From NCBI GenBank assembly GCA_000961645.1, contig LADM01000121.1, forward strand, positions 1 through 64,000: a DNA stretch of 64,000 bases, in the 5' to 3' direction. The translations under genes were made by a program, and so were the position numbers. Shown here one piece after another: positions 47,315 to 56,546 of the stretch. Below the pieces are notes generated by a model. That model ran no database searches, was not told where the DNA came from, and saw nothing but the letters and a program-made list of their open reading frames with translations. How positions within the stretch are numbered: position 1 is the first letter of the stretch; the number at the start of each line of letters is the position of its first letter. The DNA comes from Gammaproteobacteria bacterium BRH_c0. GTDB taxonomy: Bacteria; Pseudomonadota; Gammaproteobacteria; Pseudomonadales; Porticoccaceae.

Positions 47315-47770
47315 TCATCCCGCCAAACAGCAGTTTTTATGCTTGCGGCCGCTACCGCAGAGGCAAGGATCGTTGCGCCCCGGCTTGAGCTGGCCTTCGC
47401 TGGTATTGCCCGAGAGGTAGTACCAGTGTCCTTCCTCTCGTAAAAAATCCGACTGTTCCTCCAGATAGCCCCACTCCTTGCCAGCACGATAAATGGCACG
47501 GAAATGCACCTGTCCGCTGGCGCCATTGTCACTGGAGGAGAGCACCTGAAGCGTCGTCCACTGGGGTGAATTGTTGAGATCGAGGCTGACTGGACGTGTG
47601 GAGGAGTGCCAGGTTTTCAGTAGGTAATCTGCCAACCCTTGATAAAAGGCAGTGTAGCGCGAGCGCATCAGCGCTTCGGGACTTGCTGCAGCCAAACCCT
47701 GGTGGAGCGGCTGACAGCAACCGGTATAGGAAATACCGCTACCGCATGGACAGTCAGCAGCGCTTGTCAC
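47315..47770 (-). CDS. ychJ: YchJ-family SEC-C protein
   Basis: A 151-residue YchJ-type protein with cysteine-rich zinc motifs at both ends, CPCGSGISYTGCC at the N-terminus and RNDPCLCGSGRKHKNCC at the C-terminus, flanking a central NTF2-like domain (MRSRYTAFYQGLADYLLKTW, then VHFRAIYRAGKEWGYLEEQS). The exact role is not settled. The ATG overlaps the preceding hydrolase stop by four bases. Confidence 0.9.
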   Translation of the reverse strand: MTSAADCPCGSGISYTGCCQPLHQGLAAASPEALMRSRYTAFYQGLADYLLKTWHSSTRPVSLDLNNSPQWTTLQVLSSSDNGASGQVHFRAIYRAGKEWGYLEEQSDFLREEGHWYYLSGNTSEGQLKPGRNDPCLCGSGRKHKNCCLAG

Positions 47771-48720
47771 TGGCGTCCAAAGCCTTTGCGCAGTGCGTGA
47801 CAGCGGCTGCTGAAAGCCTGGCGAGTAACGGAGGCTGTAGCAACCATATCAAAGGCGTGGGGAGCAGCGGCAAACAGGTGGAAGTCGACAGAAACGCCTG
47901 CGCGCAGCAGACGAGCTGCATAATCAAGCACTTCATCCCGCAGTGGATCCAGCTCGGCGGTTTCAATATAGGCAGAGGGCAAACCCTGTATCGCTTCAAT
48001 TCGAGCGGGTGCAGCCCAGGCTGAAATGGGCTTGCCAGTGCCAGCAGTGTTTTCACCAAGGTAGTGACGCCACATCCAGCTCACTACATCATGGTTTACG
48101 CCGTAATCCCTGTCAGTGCTGTTGATCGACCCACTGAGCATGCGGTCATCGAGGGCGGGATGCACCAGCATCTGGTACAGCGGCGCAGGGAACGGCAGAG
48201 CGGGCTGTTTATCGCGCATCATAATGGCCAGTCCCGCCGCCAGGGTGGCACCACTGCTGCTGCCCCCCAGCGCAATGCGACCCGAGTCCAGCCCCCACTG
48301 TTGACCATTATCGATCAGCCACTGCCATGCGCTGTAACCATCCTCCAGAGCCGCAGGAAAGGGGTGCTCCGGCGCCAGCCGGTAGTCCACAGAAAGCACA
48401 GCGCAGTGCGCGCCGCTGGCGTACTCCAGACAGGCGCGGTGATCCGTATCCAGCCCACCCATCACAAAGGAGCCGCCGTGGAAGTAGAGCAGTACCGGCA
48501 ATGCTGTCGCTACAGCAGGACGGTAGAGGCGCACCGGCAGCGCGGTTCCTGCCGGGCCGGGAAGGGTGAAGTCATCCAGGCGGATATTGCCGCTGAGGGC
48601 GGAATCAATGGCCGGGGCGCTGGCTGCCAGCGCCCTTTCCCACTCCCGCACGGCGGGTATATCGGCAAAATCCGGCAGGGTGAAGTGCTCGAATACCTGT
48701 AATTCCGGGTCAAGTGCCAC
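47767..48720 (-). CDS. alpha/beta hydrolase, hormone-sensitive lipase type
   Basis: A 317-residue esterase of the HSL family. The oxyanion loop is YFHGGSFVMGG near 81-91, the nucleophile elbow ALGGSSSGATLAAG near 151-164, and the catalytic Asp and His lie in ELDPLRDE and APHAFDM. Length is normal. Genes of this class cleave short-chain esters of varied substrates. It is coupled to ychJ and lies 18 bases downstream of the oxidoreductase gene, which may supply its substrate. Confidence 0.9.
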   Translation of the reverse strand: MALDPELQVFEHFTLPDFADIPAVREWERALAASAPAIDSALSGNIRLDDFTLPGPAGTALPVRLYRPAVATALPVLLYFHGGSFVMGGLDTDHRACLEYASGAHCAVLSVDYRLAPEHPFPAALEDGYSAWQWLIDNGQQWGLDSGRIALGGSSSGATLAAGLAIMMRDKQPALPFPAPLYQMLVHPALDDRMLSGSINSTDRDYGVNHDVVSWMWRHYLGENTAGTGKPISAWAAPARIEAIQGLPSAYIETAELDPLRDEVLDYAARLLRAGVSVDFHLFAAAPHAFDMVATASVTRQAFSSRCHALRKGFGRQ

Positions 48721-48738
48721 TATTCGTGCCCCAGGTCG

Positions 48739-50352
48739 TTAGCGCTGCTCTGCCAGCATCATCTTGCCCACATTGCGCCCCGCAGCCATGGCCGGGGCGT
48801 TGGTGTTACCGGCAATCAGTTCCGGGAAAATGGAGGTATCCACCACCCGCAGGCCATCGACACCCCGCACCCGAGCCTGGGTATCCACCACAGAATCAGG
48901 GTCGGAACCCATGCGGCAGGTGCCGGACACATGGTAGGCAGTGCTGCCATGGGCGTGGTAGGCGGCCAGAATCTGCTCGTCGGTCTCCATGGGCATATCG
49001 GCGTCCAGCTCCTTGACGATCCAGTCGGCAAGAAGGGGTTGTTTCAGCACCCGCTGGATGGCGCGCACCAGGCCGATGGAGGCCGCCTGATCTTCCGGAT
49101 CCTGTAGATAGTTGGCTTTGATATAGGGCTGGACGGCAGGATCGGCGGAGGTGATATACAACTCCCCCTGGGAGCGGGGATGCATATGGTAACCCCCCAC
49201 AGTGAGGCCCTGCTCGGTATCGAGCACCGGCCCCTTGGGACCGTTTTGCAAGGAGTACAGGCCAGCGCCGAGCTGGCAGTCAGGGTGCGCCAAACCATCG
49301 CGGGTCTTGATATAGCCGATGATTTCCTGGGCGGCATTGCCCATGGGACCCTTGCTGCTCAGCAGGTAGCGCAGCACATTCCACAGCAGCTTGGGGCCTT
49401 GGAATTCACCGTTGAGGCTACCCTTTTTGACCCGATAGCGCAGCGACAGGTAATAGTGCTCGCGCAGGTTCTGCCCCACCTGGGGCTGATCATGCACCAC
49501 CGGAATACCCAGATTTTGCAGACGCTCCGCAGGACCAACTCCTGACAGTTGCAACAGCTTGGGTGACTGTACAGCGCCAGCAGAGAGGATCACTTCACGA
49601 TTGCAGCGGATAATCCGTTTGCCGCTGCCAGCGCGGATTTCGACGCCCACGGCTTTTTTGCCCTCGAACACAACCCGCAACACATCAGTGCTGTGCATCA
49701 CGATGAGATTGGGACGCGACATGGCGGGATGCAGAAAAGCTTTGGCGGCGCTTTGGCGTTTGCCGCCGTGAATATTGCGGGGCTGGTAACCAATTCCGCC
49801 GTCCACAGCGCTGTTGGTGTCGTCGACCCGGGCAAAACCGCACTGCTGCGCCGCATTGAGAAAAGTTTCGCACAATTCGCGGGCATCATCCCCGGCATCG
49901 TCGATGGGATGGCCGGTAATTTTCAGCGGGCCACCTACGCCCCGCACAGGACTTGCGCCGAACTCGTGGTCCTCATGGGCCATAAAATGGGGCAGCATAT
50001 CGGCCCAGCTCCAGCCGTCGCAGCCCAGCTCTGCCCAGTGGTCGTAGTTGTAGGCAAAGCCACGGGAATAGACCATGCCATTGATGCTGCTGGAACCGCC
50101 GACAGCGCGGCCCTTGAGCCAGGTTTCCACACCGAGGTTGCCGCCCTTGTCTATCTGATAGGTCCACACATGGGGATTGCCGGGCGCCAGCAATTTGCCG
50201 ATGCCGCGCGGCATGGCGATCAGGAAGCTGCTGTCCATGGGGCCGCTTTCAATCACCAGTACATTGTTGGCAGGGTTGGAGGACAGCTCGGCTGCCAGTA
50301 CACAACCGGAGGAGCCGGCCCCCACGATAATAAAATCAGCGCTGTCGGTCAC
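48739..50352 (-). CDS. GMC-family FAD oxidoreductase
   Basis: A 537-residue flavoprotein of the glucose-methanol-choline family. The FAD loop is DFIIVGAGSSGCVLAAELS at the N-terminus. GMC signature 1 appears as GRAVGGSSSINGMVYSRG near 84-101, and signature 2 as GAVQSPKLLQLSGVG near 258-272. The C-terminal HGSTAYHVSGTCRMG carries the active-site histidine. The enzyme would oxidise an alcohol to an aldehyde. Its exact substrate, choline or an aliphatic alcohol, cannot be told. It may form an operon with the following hydrolase. Confidence 0.92.
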   Translation of the reverse strand: MTDSADFIIVGAGSSGCVLAAELSSNPANNVLVIESGPMDSSFLIAMPRGIGKLLAPGNPHVWTYQIDKGGNLGVETWLKGRAVGGSSSINGMVYSRGFAYNYDHWAELGCDGWSWADMLPHFMAHEDHEFGASPVRGVGGPLKITGHPIDDAGDDARELCETFLNAAQQCGFARVDDTNSAVDGGIGYQPRNIHGGKRQSAAKAFLHPAMSRPNLIVMHSTDVLRVVFEGKKAVGVEIRAGSGKRIIRCNREVILSAGAVQSPKLLQLSGVGPAERLQNLGIPVVHDQPQVGQNLREHYYLSLRYRVKKGSLNGEFQGPKLLWNVLRYLLSSKGPMGNAAQEIIGYIKTRDGLAHPDCQLGAGLYSLQNGPKGPVLDTEQGLTVGGYHMHPRSQGELYITSADPAVQPYIKANYLQDPEDQAASIGLVRAIQRVLKQPLLADWIVKELDADMPMETDEQILAAYHAHGSTAYHVSGTCRMGSDPDSVVDTQARVRGVDGLRVVDTSIFPELIAGNTNAPAMAAGRNVGKMMLAEQR

Positions 50353-50387
50353 ATTGAATCCTTTTGTTGATTATGTAGTTGGCAGGA

Positions 50388-51836
50388 TCAGGCTTTTTTC
50401 CAAGTGGTATCTCTTTTCCAGATAGTCCCGTCGCGACTATCCTCCAGCACGATACCCTTTTCTTTCAGCTCATCGCGGATGCCATCGGCGCGGGCAAAAT
50501 CGCGGTTGGCTTTGGCGGCGATGCGTTCGGCAATCAGCGCTTCAATGGCTTCGGCACTGATACCCTGCCCCGCTTCCGCCTGTGCCAAATCCCCTTGCAC
50601 CAATTCACCTTGCAGATAGCGATCGGGATCGGACTGGAAAACACCAAAAATAGCGCCAAACCCTTTCAGCTCCGCTGCCAGACGCTCTCCGGTCGTGTTT
50701 TCCCCGGCGCGATTTGCGGCATTGATATCGCGCACCAGATCGTACAGAACCGCAATCGCTTCGCGGGTATTAAAGTCGTCATCCATGGCGTCGACAAAAC
50801 GTGCATGGAAAGTGCTGGTTTTAAGCTCATCCGCTGGCAGTGCTGCTACTGAAGCGTAATCCCGCAGAGCGGCATAAAACTTTTCAAGGCCACTCCTGGC
50901 TTCGATCAGGTTGTCTTCGGAATAATTGATATAGCTGCGGTAGTGACTGGAAATCAGGAAAAACCGCACCACCTCGGGGTGATACTTTTCCAGCACCTCA
51001 CGGATGGTGAAAAAATTGCCGAGGGATTTCGACATTTTCTCGTTGTCCACCCGCACGGCTCCGGCGTGCATCCAGTAGTTCACATAGTGCTTGCAGGTCG
51101 CTGCCTCGCTCTGGGCGATTTCGTTTTCGTGGTGCGGGAACACCAGGTCTGGGCCGCCACCGTGGATATCAAAACTGTCACCCAGGTGACAGGTGGACAT
51201 GGCGGAACACTCGATATGCCAGCCGGGGCGACCCCAGCCCCAGGGCGATTCCCAGCCCGGCTCGTCGCGGCCTGCGGCCTTCCAGAGGGCAAAATCGCGG
51301 GGATCTTCCTTCAGGTCTTCCACCTCCACCCGCGCGCCGGACAGCAGTTCGTCCGGTTTTTTGCCACTGAGCTTGCCGTAATCGGGAAAGCGCTTGACCC
51401 GGTAGTACACATCGCCATTGCTGGCGTGGTAGGCATAGTGGTTGTCCACCAGGATCTGCACCATGGCGATAATGTCGTCGATATGCTCGGTGGCGCGTGG
51501 CTCAAAATCCGGCGGGGCTATGCCCAGGGCGCGTTCGTCCTCGTGCTGGGCGTCGATCATGCGGGCGGTCAGGCTGGCGAAGTGCTCACCGTTTTCATTG
51601 GCGCGGTTGATGATCTTGTCGTCGATGTCGGTGATATTGCGGGCGTAGGTGACATCCCAGCCGCTGTAGCGCAGGTAGCGCACGATCACATCGAAGGCCA
51701 CCATGACCCGGGCGTGGCCGATATGGGCGTAGTCGTAGACCGTGTTGCCGCATACATACATGCGGATCTTGCCCGGCTCCAGCGGTTTGAAAACCTGCTT
51801 CTGGCGTTCAAGGGTGTTATAGATCTGCAGGGACAT
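50388..51836 (-). CDS. cysS: cysteinyl-tRNA synthetase
   Basis: A 482-residue class I synthetase that charges tRNA-Cys. The zinc cysteine motif is [19 protein letters not shown], which includes [23 protein letters not shown] and [11 protein letters not shown] follow, and [14 protein letters not shown] is the second signature. Length is normal. It lies 119 bases downstream of glnS in the same direction. Confidence 0.97.
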   Translation of the reverse strand: MSLQIYNTLERQKQVFKPLEPGKIRMYVCGNTVYDYAHIGHARVMVAFDVIVRYLRYSGWDVTYARNITDIDDKIINRANENGEHFASLTARMIDAQHEDERALGIAPPDFEPRATEHIDDIIAMVQILVDNHYAYHASNGDVYYRVKRFPDYGKLSGKKPDELLSGARVEVEDLKEDPRDFALWKAAGRDEPGWESPWGWGRPGWHIECSAMSTCHLGDSFDIHGGGPDLVFPHHENEIAQSEAATCKHYVNYWMHAGAVRVDNEKMSKSLGNFFTIREVLEKYHPEVVRFFLISSHYRSYINYSEDNLIEARSGLEKFYAALRDYASVAALPADELKTSTFHARFVDAMDDDFNTREAIAVLYDLVRDINAANRAGENTTGERLAAELKGFGAIFGVFQSDPDRYLQGELVQGDLAQAEAGQGISAEAIEALIAERIAAKANRDFARADGIRDELKEKGIVLEDSRDGTIWKRDTTWKKA

Positions 51837-51955
51837 TGGATTCTCCTGGACTCACCATCGACCCATGCTGGCAGTCGATTCATTTGAGAGCCTTTGAAAG
51901 CTATTCCCGGCCACTGGCCGGGGTTGGCTATGTATAAATTATAGGCTTGTCGGGT

Positions 51956-53626
51956 TTAGCCCTTGGCCCAGTTGTCCTTGAGGCCGATGGTCTCGTTGAA
52001 TACTGGCTTGTCGGCGCTACTGTAGCGGGAATCCAGGTAAAAATACCCTTCGCGCTCAAACTGGTAGTGGCGACTGTGATCAGCATTGCCAAGCCCGATC
52101 TCGCCCTTGCAGCCTGTGAGTATCGTCAGTGAGGCGGGATTGATGTCGTCGAGAAAATCCCGGCCCGCCGCACCCGGCGACGGCTCGCTGAACAGGCGGT
52201 CATAGAGCCGCACCTCGCAATCGACGCACTGACTGGCGGACACCCAGTGGATTACGCCGCGGGGGTTGATACCCTCAGGGGGATTTTCGCCAACGGTATC
52301 AGGAACAATAGAGGCGTTGAGATAGAGGATTTCACCATTGGCATCCTTCACCACTTCATCGGCGCGAATCACATAGGCGGATCGCAGGCGCACCCATTCC
52401 CCCAGCACCAGACGCTTGAACTTCTTGCGAGACAGGCTGGTATCTTCGCTGAAATCATTGCTATCGATATAGATCTCGCGGGTAAAGGGCAGCGCCCTGT
52501 CACCCAGGTCATCCCTGTTGGGGTGCGCTGGCGCGCCCAGCATTTCCACCTGTCCTTCAGCCACATTGGTCAACACCACCTTGAGGGGATGCAGCACACA
52601 CATGGCGCGGTGGGCGTTATTGTTGAGATCGTCGCGGATAAAGTGCTCGAACTGGGCCATGTCCACGGTGCCATCGGTTTTGGCCACCGCCAGGCTGTCA
52701 CAGAAATGGCGGATCGCTTCAGGCGGAACGCCGCGCCGACGCAGACCCGACAAGGTGGGCATACGCGGATCGTCCCAGCCATCCACATGCTCTTCATCCA
52801 CCAGCTGGCGCAGCTTGCGCTTGCTGGTAACGGTGTAGTTGAGGTTGAGGCGGCCAAACTCGTACTGGCGCGGCTTGGCGGGCACTGGCAGATTGTCGAG
52901 AAACCATTCGTAGAGGGGGCGATGATCCTCAAACTCCAGGGTGCAGATGGAGTGGGTCACCCCTTCAAGGGCATCCCCCTGGCCGTGGGCAAAATCGTAG
53001 GACGGGTAGATGTTCCACGCATCGCCGGTGCGGTGATGGGCCTTGCGCTTGATGCGGTACAGCACCGGATCGCGGAGGTTGATATTGGCAGCGGCCATAT
53101 CGATCTTGGCGCGCAGGGTCATCTTGCCCTCTTCGATCTCGCCGTTGCGCATCTTTTCCAGCAGTTGCAGGTTTTCTGCCAGTGGGCGCTCGCGGTAGGG
53201 GCTGTTTTTGCCCGGCTCGGTGAGGGTGCCGCGATACAGGCGGGTATCTTCTGCGCTCAGTTCACAGACATAGGCCTTGCCGGTGTTGACCAGATGCACG
53301 GCCCAGTCGTAGAGCTGTGGGAAGTAATCAGAGGCATAGTGCACATCCCCTGACCATTGAAAACCCAGCCAGTTAACATCCGCCTCAATGGCGCGGACGT
53401 ACTCATCCTCTTCCTTCTCGGGATTGGTGTCGTCAAAACGCAGATTGCAGCGCCCGCCAAACTGGCTGGCCAGGCCGAAATTGAGACAGATGGACTTGGC
53501 ATGACCGATATGCAGGTAACCGTTGGGCTCGGGGGGAAAGCGGGTTACCACGGACTTGACCACACCCTGATCGAGGTCTTTGGCAATGATTTGCTGGATA
53601 AAATTCTGTGGCTTGGCGTCTTCCAT
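51956..53626 (-). CDS. glnS: glutaminyl-tRNA synthetase
   Basis: A 556-residue class I synthetase. The start [14 protein letters not shown] at 53626 matches the bacterial GlnS N-terminus; the frame stays open upstream but overlaps the divergent intergenic region. [18 protein letters not shown] holds the HIGH motif and [13 protein letters not shown] the KMSKS-like one. [16 protein letters not shown] is typical. Divergent from ppiB with about 195 bases between them. Confidence 0.97.
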   Translation of the reverse strand: MEDAKPQNFIQQIIAKDLDQGVVKSVVTRFPPEPNGYLHIGHAKSICLNFGLASQFGGRCNLRFDDTNPEKEEDEYVRAIEADVNWLGFQWSGDVHYASDYFPQLYDWAVHLVNTGKAYVCELSAEDTRLYRGTLTEPGKNSPYRERPLAENLQLLEKMRNGEIEEGKMTLRAKIDMAAANINLRDPVLYRIKRKAHHRTGDAWNIYPSYDFAHGQGDALEGVTHSICTLEFEDHRPLYEWFLDNLPVPAKPRQYEFGRLNLNYTVTSKRKLRQLVDEEHVDGWDDPRMPTLSGLRRRGVPPEAIRHFCDSLAVAKTDGTVDMAQFEHFIRDDLNNNAHRAMCVLHPLKVVLTNVAEGQVEMLGAPAHPNRDDLGDRALPFTREIYIDSNDFSEDTSLSRKKFKRLVLGEWVRLRSAYVIRADEVVKDANGEILYLNASIVPDTVGENPPEGINPRGVIHWVSASQCVDCEVRLYDRLFSEPSPGAAGRDFLDDINPASLTILTGCKGEIGLGNADHSRHYQFEREGYFYLDSRYSSADKPVFNETIGLKDNWAKG

Positions 53627-53821
53627 TAATATCCCGTGGGCTGCAAGAGAATGTCTGCTGGCGTGAAAACCGGCAATTATAGCGATCAGTGCATCTTTAT
53701 AAAGGGCCAGTACCAGTGCGCACACCTGACGCGGGCGCCGATATGGCACGAATACCATTTTTTCGTTCTCATTCCACACTAAACTCCTTATCATTGCCCT
53801 CTGAATTAAAGGGAGTAATCA

Positions 53822-54331
53822 ATGATCACATTGCACACAAACTACGGCGATATCAGCATTGAGCTGGATTTCGACAAGGCACCCGTCACTGCGGCCAACT
53901 TTCTGCAATACTGCCGGGATGGCTTTTACGACGGTGTTATCTTCCATCGGGTGATCAAGAATTTCATGATCCAGGGCGGCGGCATGAACCCCGACATGAG
54001 CCAGAAGAAGACTCGCGCACCGATCCAGAACGAAGCGGATAACGGCCTTTCCAACGACACCGGCACCCTGGCCATGGCCCGTACCGGCGACCCGCACTCC
54101 GCCTCTGCACAGTTTTTTATCAACGTCGCGGACAACCACTTCCTCAACCACAGCGGCAAAAACGCCCAGGGCTGGGGTTACGCGGTGTTTGGAAAAGTCA
54201 CCCAGGGCCTTGATACGGTTGACAAAATCAAGTCTGTCCCGACCGGCAGTCACGGTGGCCACCAGGACGTTCCCAAGGAATCCGTGGTGATCGAGAGCGT
54301 GACCGTTTCCGACGCCTACGCGGACAAGTAA
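53822..54331 (+). CDS. ppiB: peptidyl-prolyl isomerase B (cyclophilin)
   Basis: A 169-residue cytoplasmic cyclophilin that speeds proline isomerisation during folding. It contains [19 protein letters not shown] with the catalytic arginine, [20 protein letters not shown] and [14 protein letters not shown]. No signal peptide. Twelve bases separate its stop from the lpxH start, so they are probably one operon. Confidence 0.96.
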   Translation: MITLHTNYGDISIELDFDKAPVTAANFLQYCRDGFYDGVIFHRVIKNFMIQGGGMNPDMSQKKTRAPIQNEADNGLSNDTGTLAMARTGDPHSASAQFFINVADNHFLNHSGKNAQGWGYAVFGKVTQGLDTVDKIKSVPTGSHGGHQDVPKESVVIESVTVSDAYADK

Positions 54332-54342
54332 CCGCGCCGACA

Positions 54343-55398
54343 ATGGTTTCGCTTTTCATATCCGACCTGCACCTGTCGAAGGAACGCCCGGCTATCACCC
54401 GGGCGTTTTTTCGCTTCCTTGACGAGCACGCTGCCGAGGCGGATAACCTCTATATCCTCGGCGACCTGTTTGAAGCCTGGATCGGCGACGACGATCCCGA
54501 AGAGCTGGCAGCAGAAGTAAAGGCCGCGCTCAGCAAGCTGACAGCCAGCGGTGTGGCCGTGTATTTCCTGCACGGCAACCGCGATTTTCTGGTCGGCAAG
54601 CGCTTTGCCCGGCAAACCGGCTGCACGCTGCTGGGCGATTACCATGTGATCAGCGCTGGCGGGCAGAATATTCTCCTCTGCCACGGTGACACCCTCTGCA
54701 CCGGCGATGCCTCCTATCAGAAATTCCGCCGCAAGGTGCGCAACCCGATTTACCTGTGGCTGCTCGGCCACCTGCCCCTGAAGAAACGCCTGCGCCTGGC
54801 CGCCGAATGGCGCGCCAAAAGCATGGCCGCCAACAGCAACAAACCCGACAACATCATGGATGTGACCCCGGCAGAGGTAGAGAAACAGCTGGCGGCACAC
54901 AATGCCTCGGTACTTATCCATGGCCACACCCATCGCCCTGGCGTGCATCAGCACGACAATGGCGAGCGGGTTGTATTGGGGGATTGGGGAAAGCTCGGGT
55001 GGTATGTACGGATAGACGGGGAACATCTTGATCTGGTTGATTTTTTGATTGATAACCCAGGGCCTGAATCCACCCACTCTGGCTCCACCGATGACGAGAC
55101 TGATCAAACTGCAAAGTCAGAAGCCCAGCCCGTTACGCACAACCCAACGCTACAAAATCAAGCAGAAAGCCCGGCTTCAACCACAACCAAGCCCGCCACC
55201 GAAGAAACACCGCCTGCCGAAAAGTCATTGCCAGACCCTGCGTCTGCTCCGGCAGAGCGACAGGCCCTGCGACTGGTTTCAGTCAACCCTGAAGCCGCCC
55301 CTCAAAAGCCTGTCAAAGCGCCCACTGAAAAGCCCGGCGGCACTGCCAGGGAAAAGCGCAACCCGCCTGCAAACGGACAACTTTCATTCGACCTGTAA
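54343..55398 (+). CDS. lpxH: UDP-2,3-diacylglucosamine diphosphatase LpxH with long C-terminal tail
   Basis: A 351-residue enzyme of lipid A synthesis. The metallophosphatase blocks are clear: FISDLHLSKERP, LGDLFEAWIGDDD, LHGNRDFLVG and VLIHGHTHRPGVH. The catalytic part fills about residues 1-235, the normal LpxH size. The last 115 residues are a low-complexity Pro/Thr/Ala/Glu/Lys tail with no known fold. The frame is open and unbroken, so this looks like a true extension, not a frameshift. Confidence 0.93.
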   Translation: MVSLFISDLHLSKERPAITRAFFRFLDEHAAEADNLYILGDLFEAWIGDDDPEELAAEVKAALSKLTASGVAVYFLHGNRDFLVGKRFARQTGCTLLGDYHVISAGGQNILLCHGDTLCTGDASYQKFRRKVRNPIYLWLLGHLPLKKRLRLAAEWRAKSMAANSNKPDNIMDVTPAEVEKQLAAHNASVLIHGHTHRPGVHQHDNGERVVLGDWGKLGWYVRIDGEHLDLVDFLIDNPGPESTHSGSTDDETDQTAKSEAQPVTHNPTLQNQAESPASTTTKPATEETPPAEKSLPDPASAPAERQALRLVSVNPEAAPQKPVKAPTEKPGGTAREKRNPPANGQLSFDL

Positions 55399-55520
55399 AG
55401 CAATAAAAACAAAAGCTTGCGATGCTTTCATTACAGAAAACAGCAGATGCTCCCCCGCCAGACCAGAAGCATCGCAACAAAATAGATAGCCTTTATTTTT
55501 CAGAAAATTACGCCAACAAC

Positions 55521-56150
55521 CTAACCAGAATCCGGCGACAGAACTGGCACCCCTGAATGAAAGCGAAACTCGCTATCCGGTGCCTGGATCAACGCCCTCT
55601 CGCATTCCCCCATTTCGGCAATACGGTCACTGATATCCGTACCGGCTGCGGCTTTGGCGAGATTGAGATAATCCCGGTAGTGACGCCCTTCCGACTTCAG
55701 CAGTGAGGTATAGAACTTGCCCAGCTCCTCATCGAGCAGCGGTGCCAGCCGGGCAAAACGCTCACAGGAACGCGCTTCGATAAAGGCACCGGCAATCAGG
55801 GTATCGACCAGCTTGGCCGGCTCCTGCGGGCGCACCTGGTCGCGCAACCCGGCGGCATAGCGCGATGCCGTGATACGGGCATAGGTGATGCCCCGCGCCG
55901 TCATGATATCCAGCACCTGCTCGAAATGGCGCAGCTCCTCTCGCGCCAAACGCGACATCAGGTGCAATAACTCCACATCATCGGTATAGCGGTACATCAA
56001 TGACAGCGCCGTGCTCGCCGCTTTCTTTTCACAGTTGGCGTGGTCAATCAGCAGCAACTCCTGCTGACTGAGCGCCGCCTCAATCCAGCTGTCGGGCGTT
56101 TCGCAATGCAGGAATGCCTTGATTTCGTCGAGGGAAGTTTGGGAGGGCAT
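55521..56150 (-). CDS. miaE: tRNA-(ms2io6A) hydroxylase MiaE
   Basis: A 209-residue non-haem diiron enzyme that hydroxylates the modified adenosine at tRNA position 37. Two iron-ligand sets show: DHANCEKKAAS with the first Glu, LAREELRHFEQVL with E and H, GAFIEARSCERFARL, and LLKSEGRHYRDYL. This ferritin-like pattern is diagnostic. Length is normal for the family. Confidence 0.9.
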   Translation of the reverse strand: MPSQTSLDEIKAFLHCETPDSWIEAALSQQELLLIDHANCEKKAASTALSLMYRYTDDVELLHLMSRLAREELRHFEQVLDIMTARGITYARITASRYAAGLRDQVRPQEPAKLVDTLIAGAFIEARSCERFARLAPLLDEELGKFYTSLLKSEGRHYRDYLNLAKAAAGTDISDRIAEMGECERALIQAPDSEFRFHSGVPVLSPDSG

Positions 56151-56546
56151 CTAGTGTCCGCGGGCCGGGATTGTTGGGGCGACTATTGTAGTGTCTAAGA
56201 GTTTCACGTTCCACGAGACAGGTTGCACGCAGAGAAAATGGGTGGCCCTCTTTTATTGATGCGGTACGTTTGATCCGAGAGCACGTTCGTGCTGAGCTTG
56301 TCGAAGCACTGTCGCGAAGGCCTTCGACAGGATCAGGCCGAACGGCATTCACGTTTAATTCTGCCGGATCAATAGTCCTTTACGTCAAACGTGTAACGTG
56401 AAACTCAAAGTCGCCTTAGCCAGAAAGCTGATAATCAAGTAAAATGCGCCACGGGCTTGCCGGCCCGCCCATCGATGTGTGTCATCGATAGCCCCGACTT
56501 CGGCTACCACCGCAGCGGGTAAATTCATTTATACGAGGAAACATCC
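56151..56546. other. intergenic stretch with REP-like palindrome, acnB promoter side
   Basis: No gene seen. It contains a REP-like element (56284-56344) and, near 56440-56546, the region that should hold the acnB promoter and leader. GAGGAAA lies just before the acnB GTG start. Confidence 0.5.
56284..56344. repeat. REP-like imperfect palindrome
   Basis: CGTTCGTGCTGAGCTTGTCG and its partner CGACAGGATCAGGCCGAACG form long imperfect arms around a short centre. The TTCGACAGG-CTCAG-type core is a widespread extragenic repeat. Confidence 0.65.
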
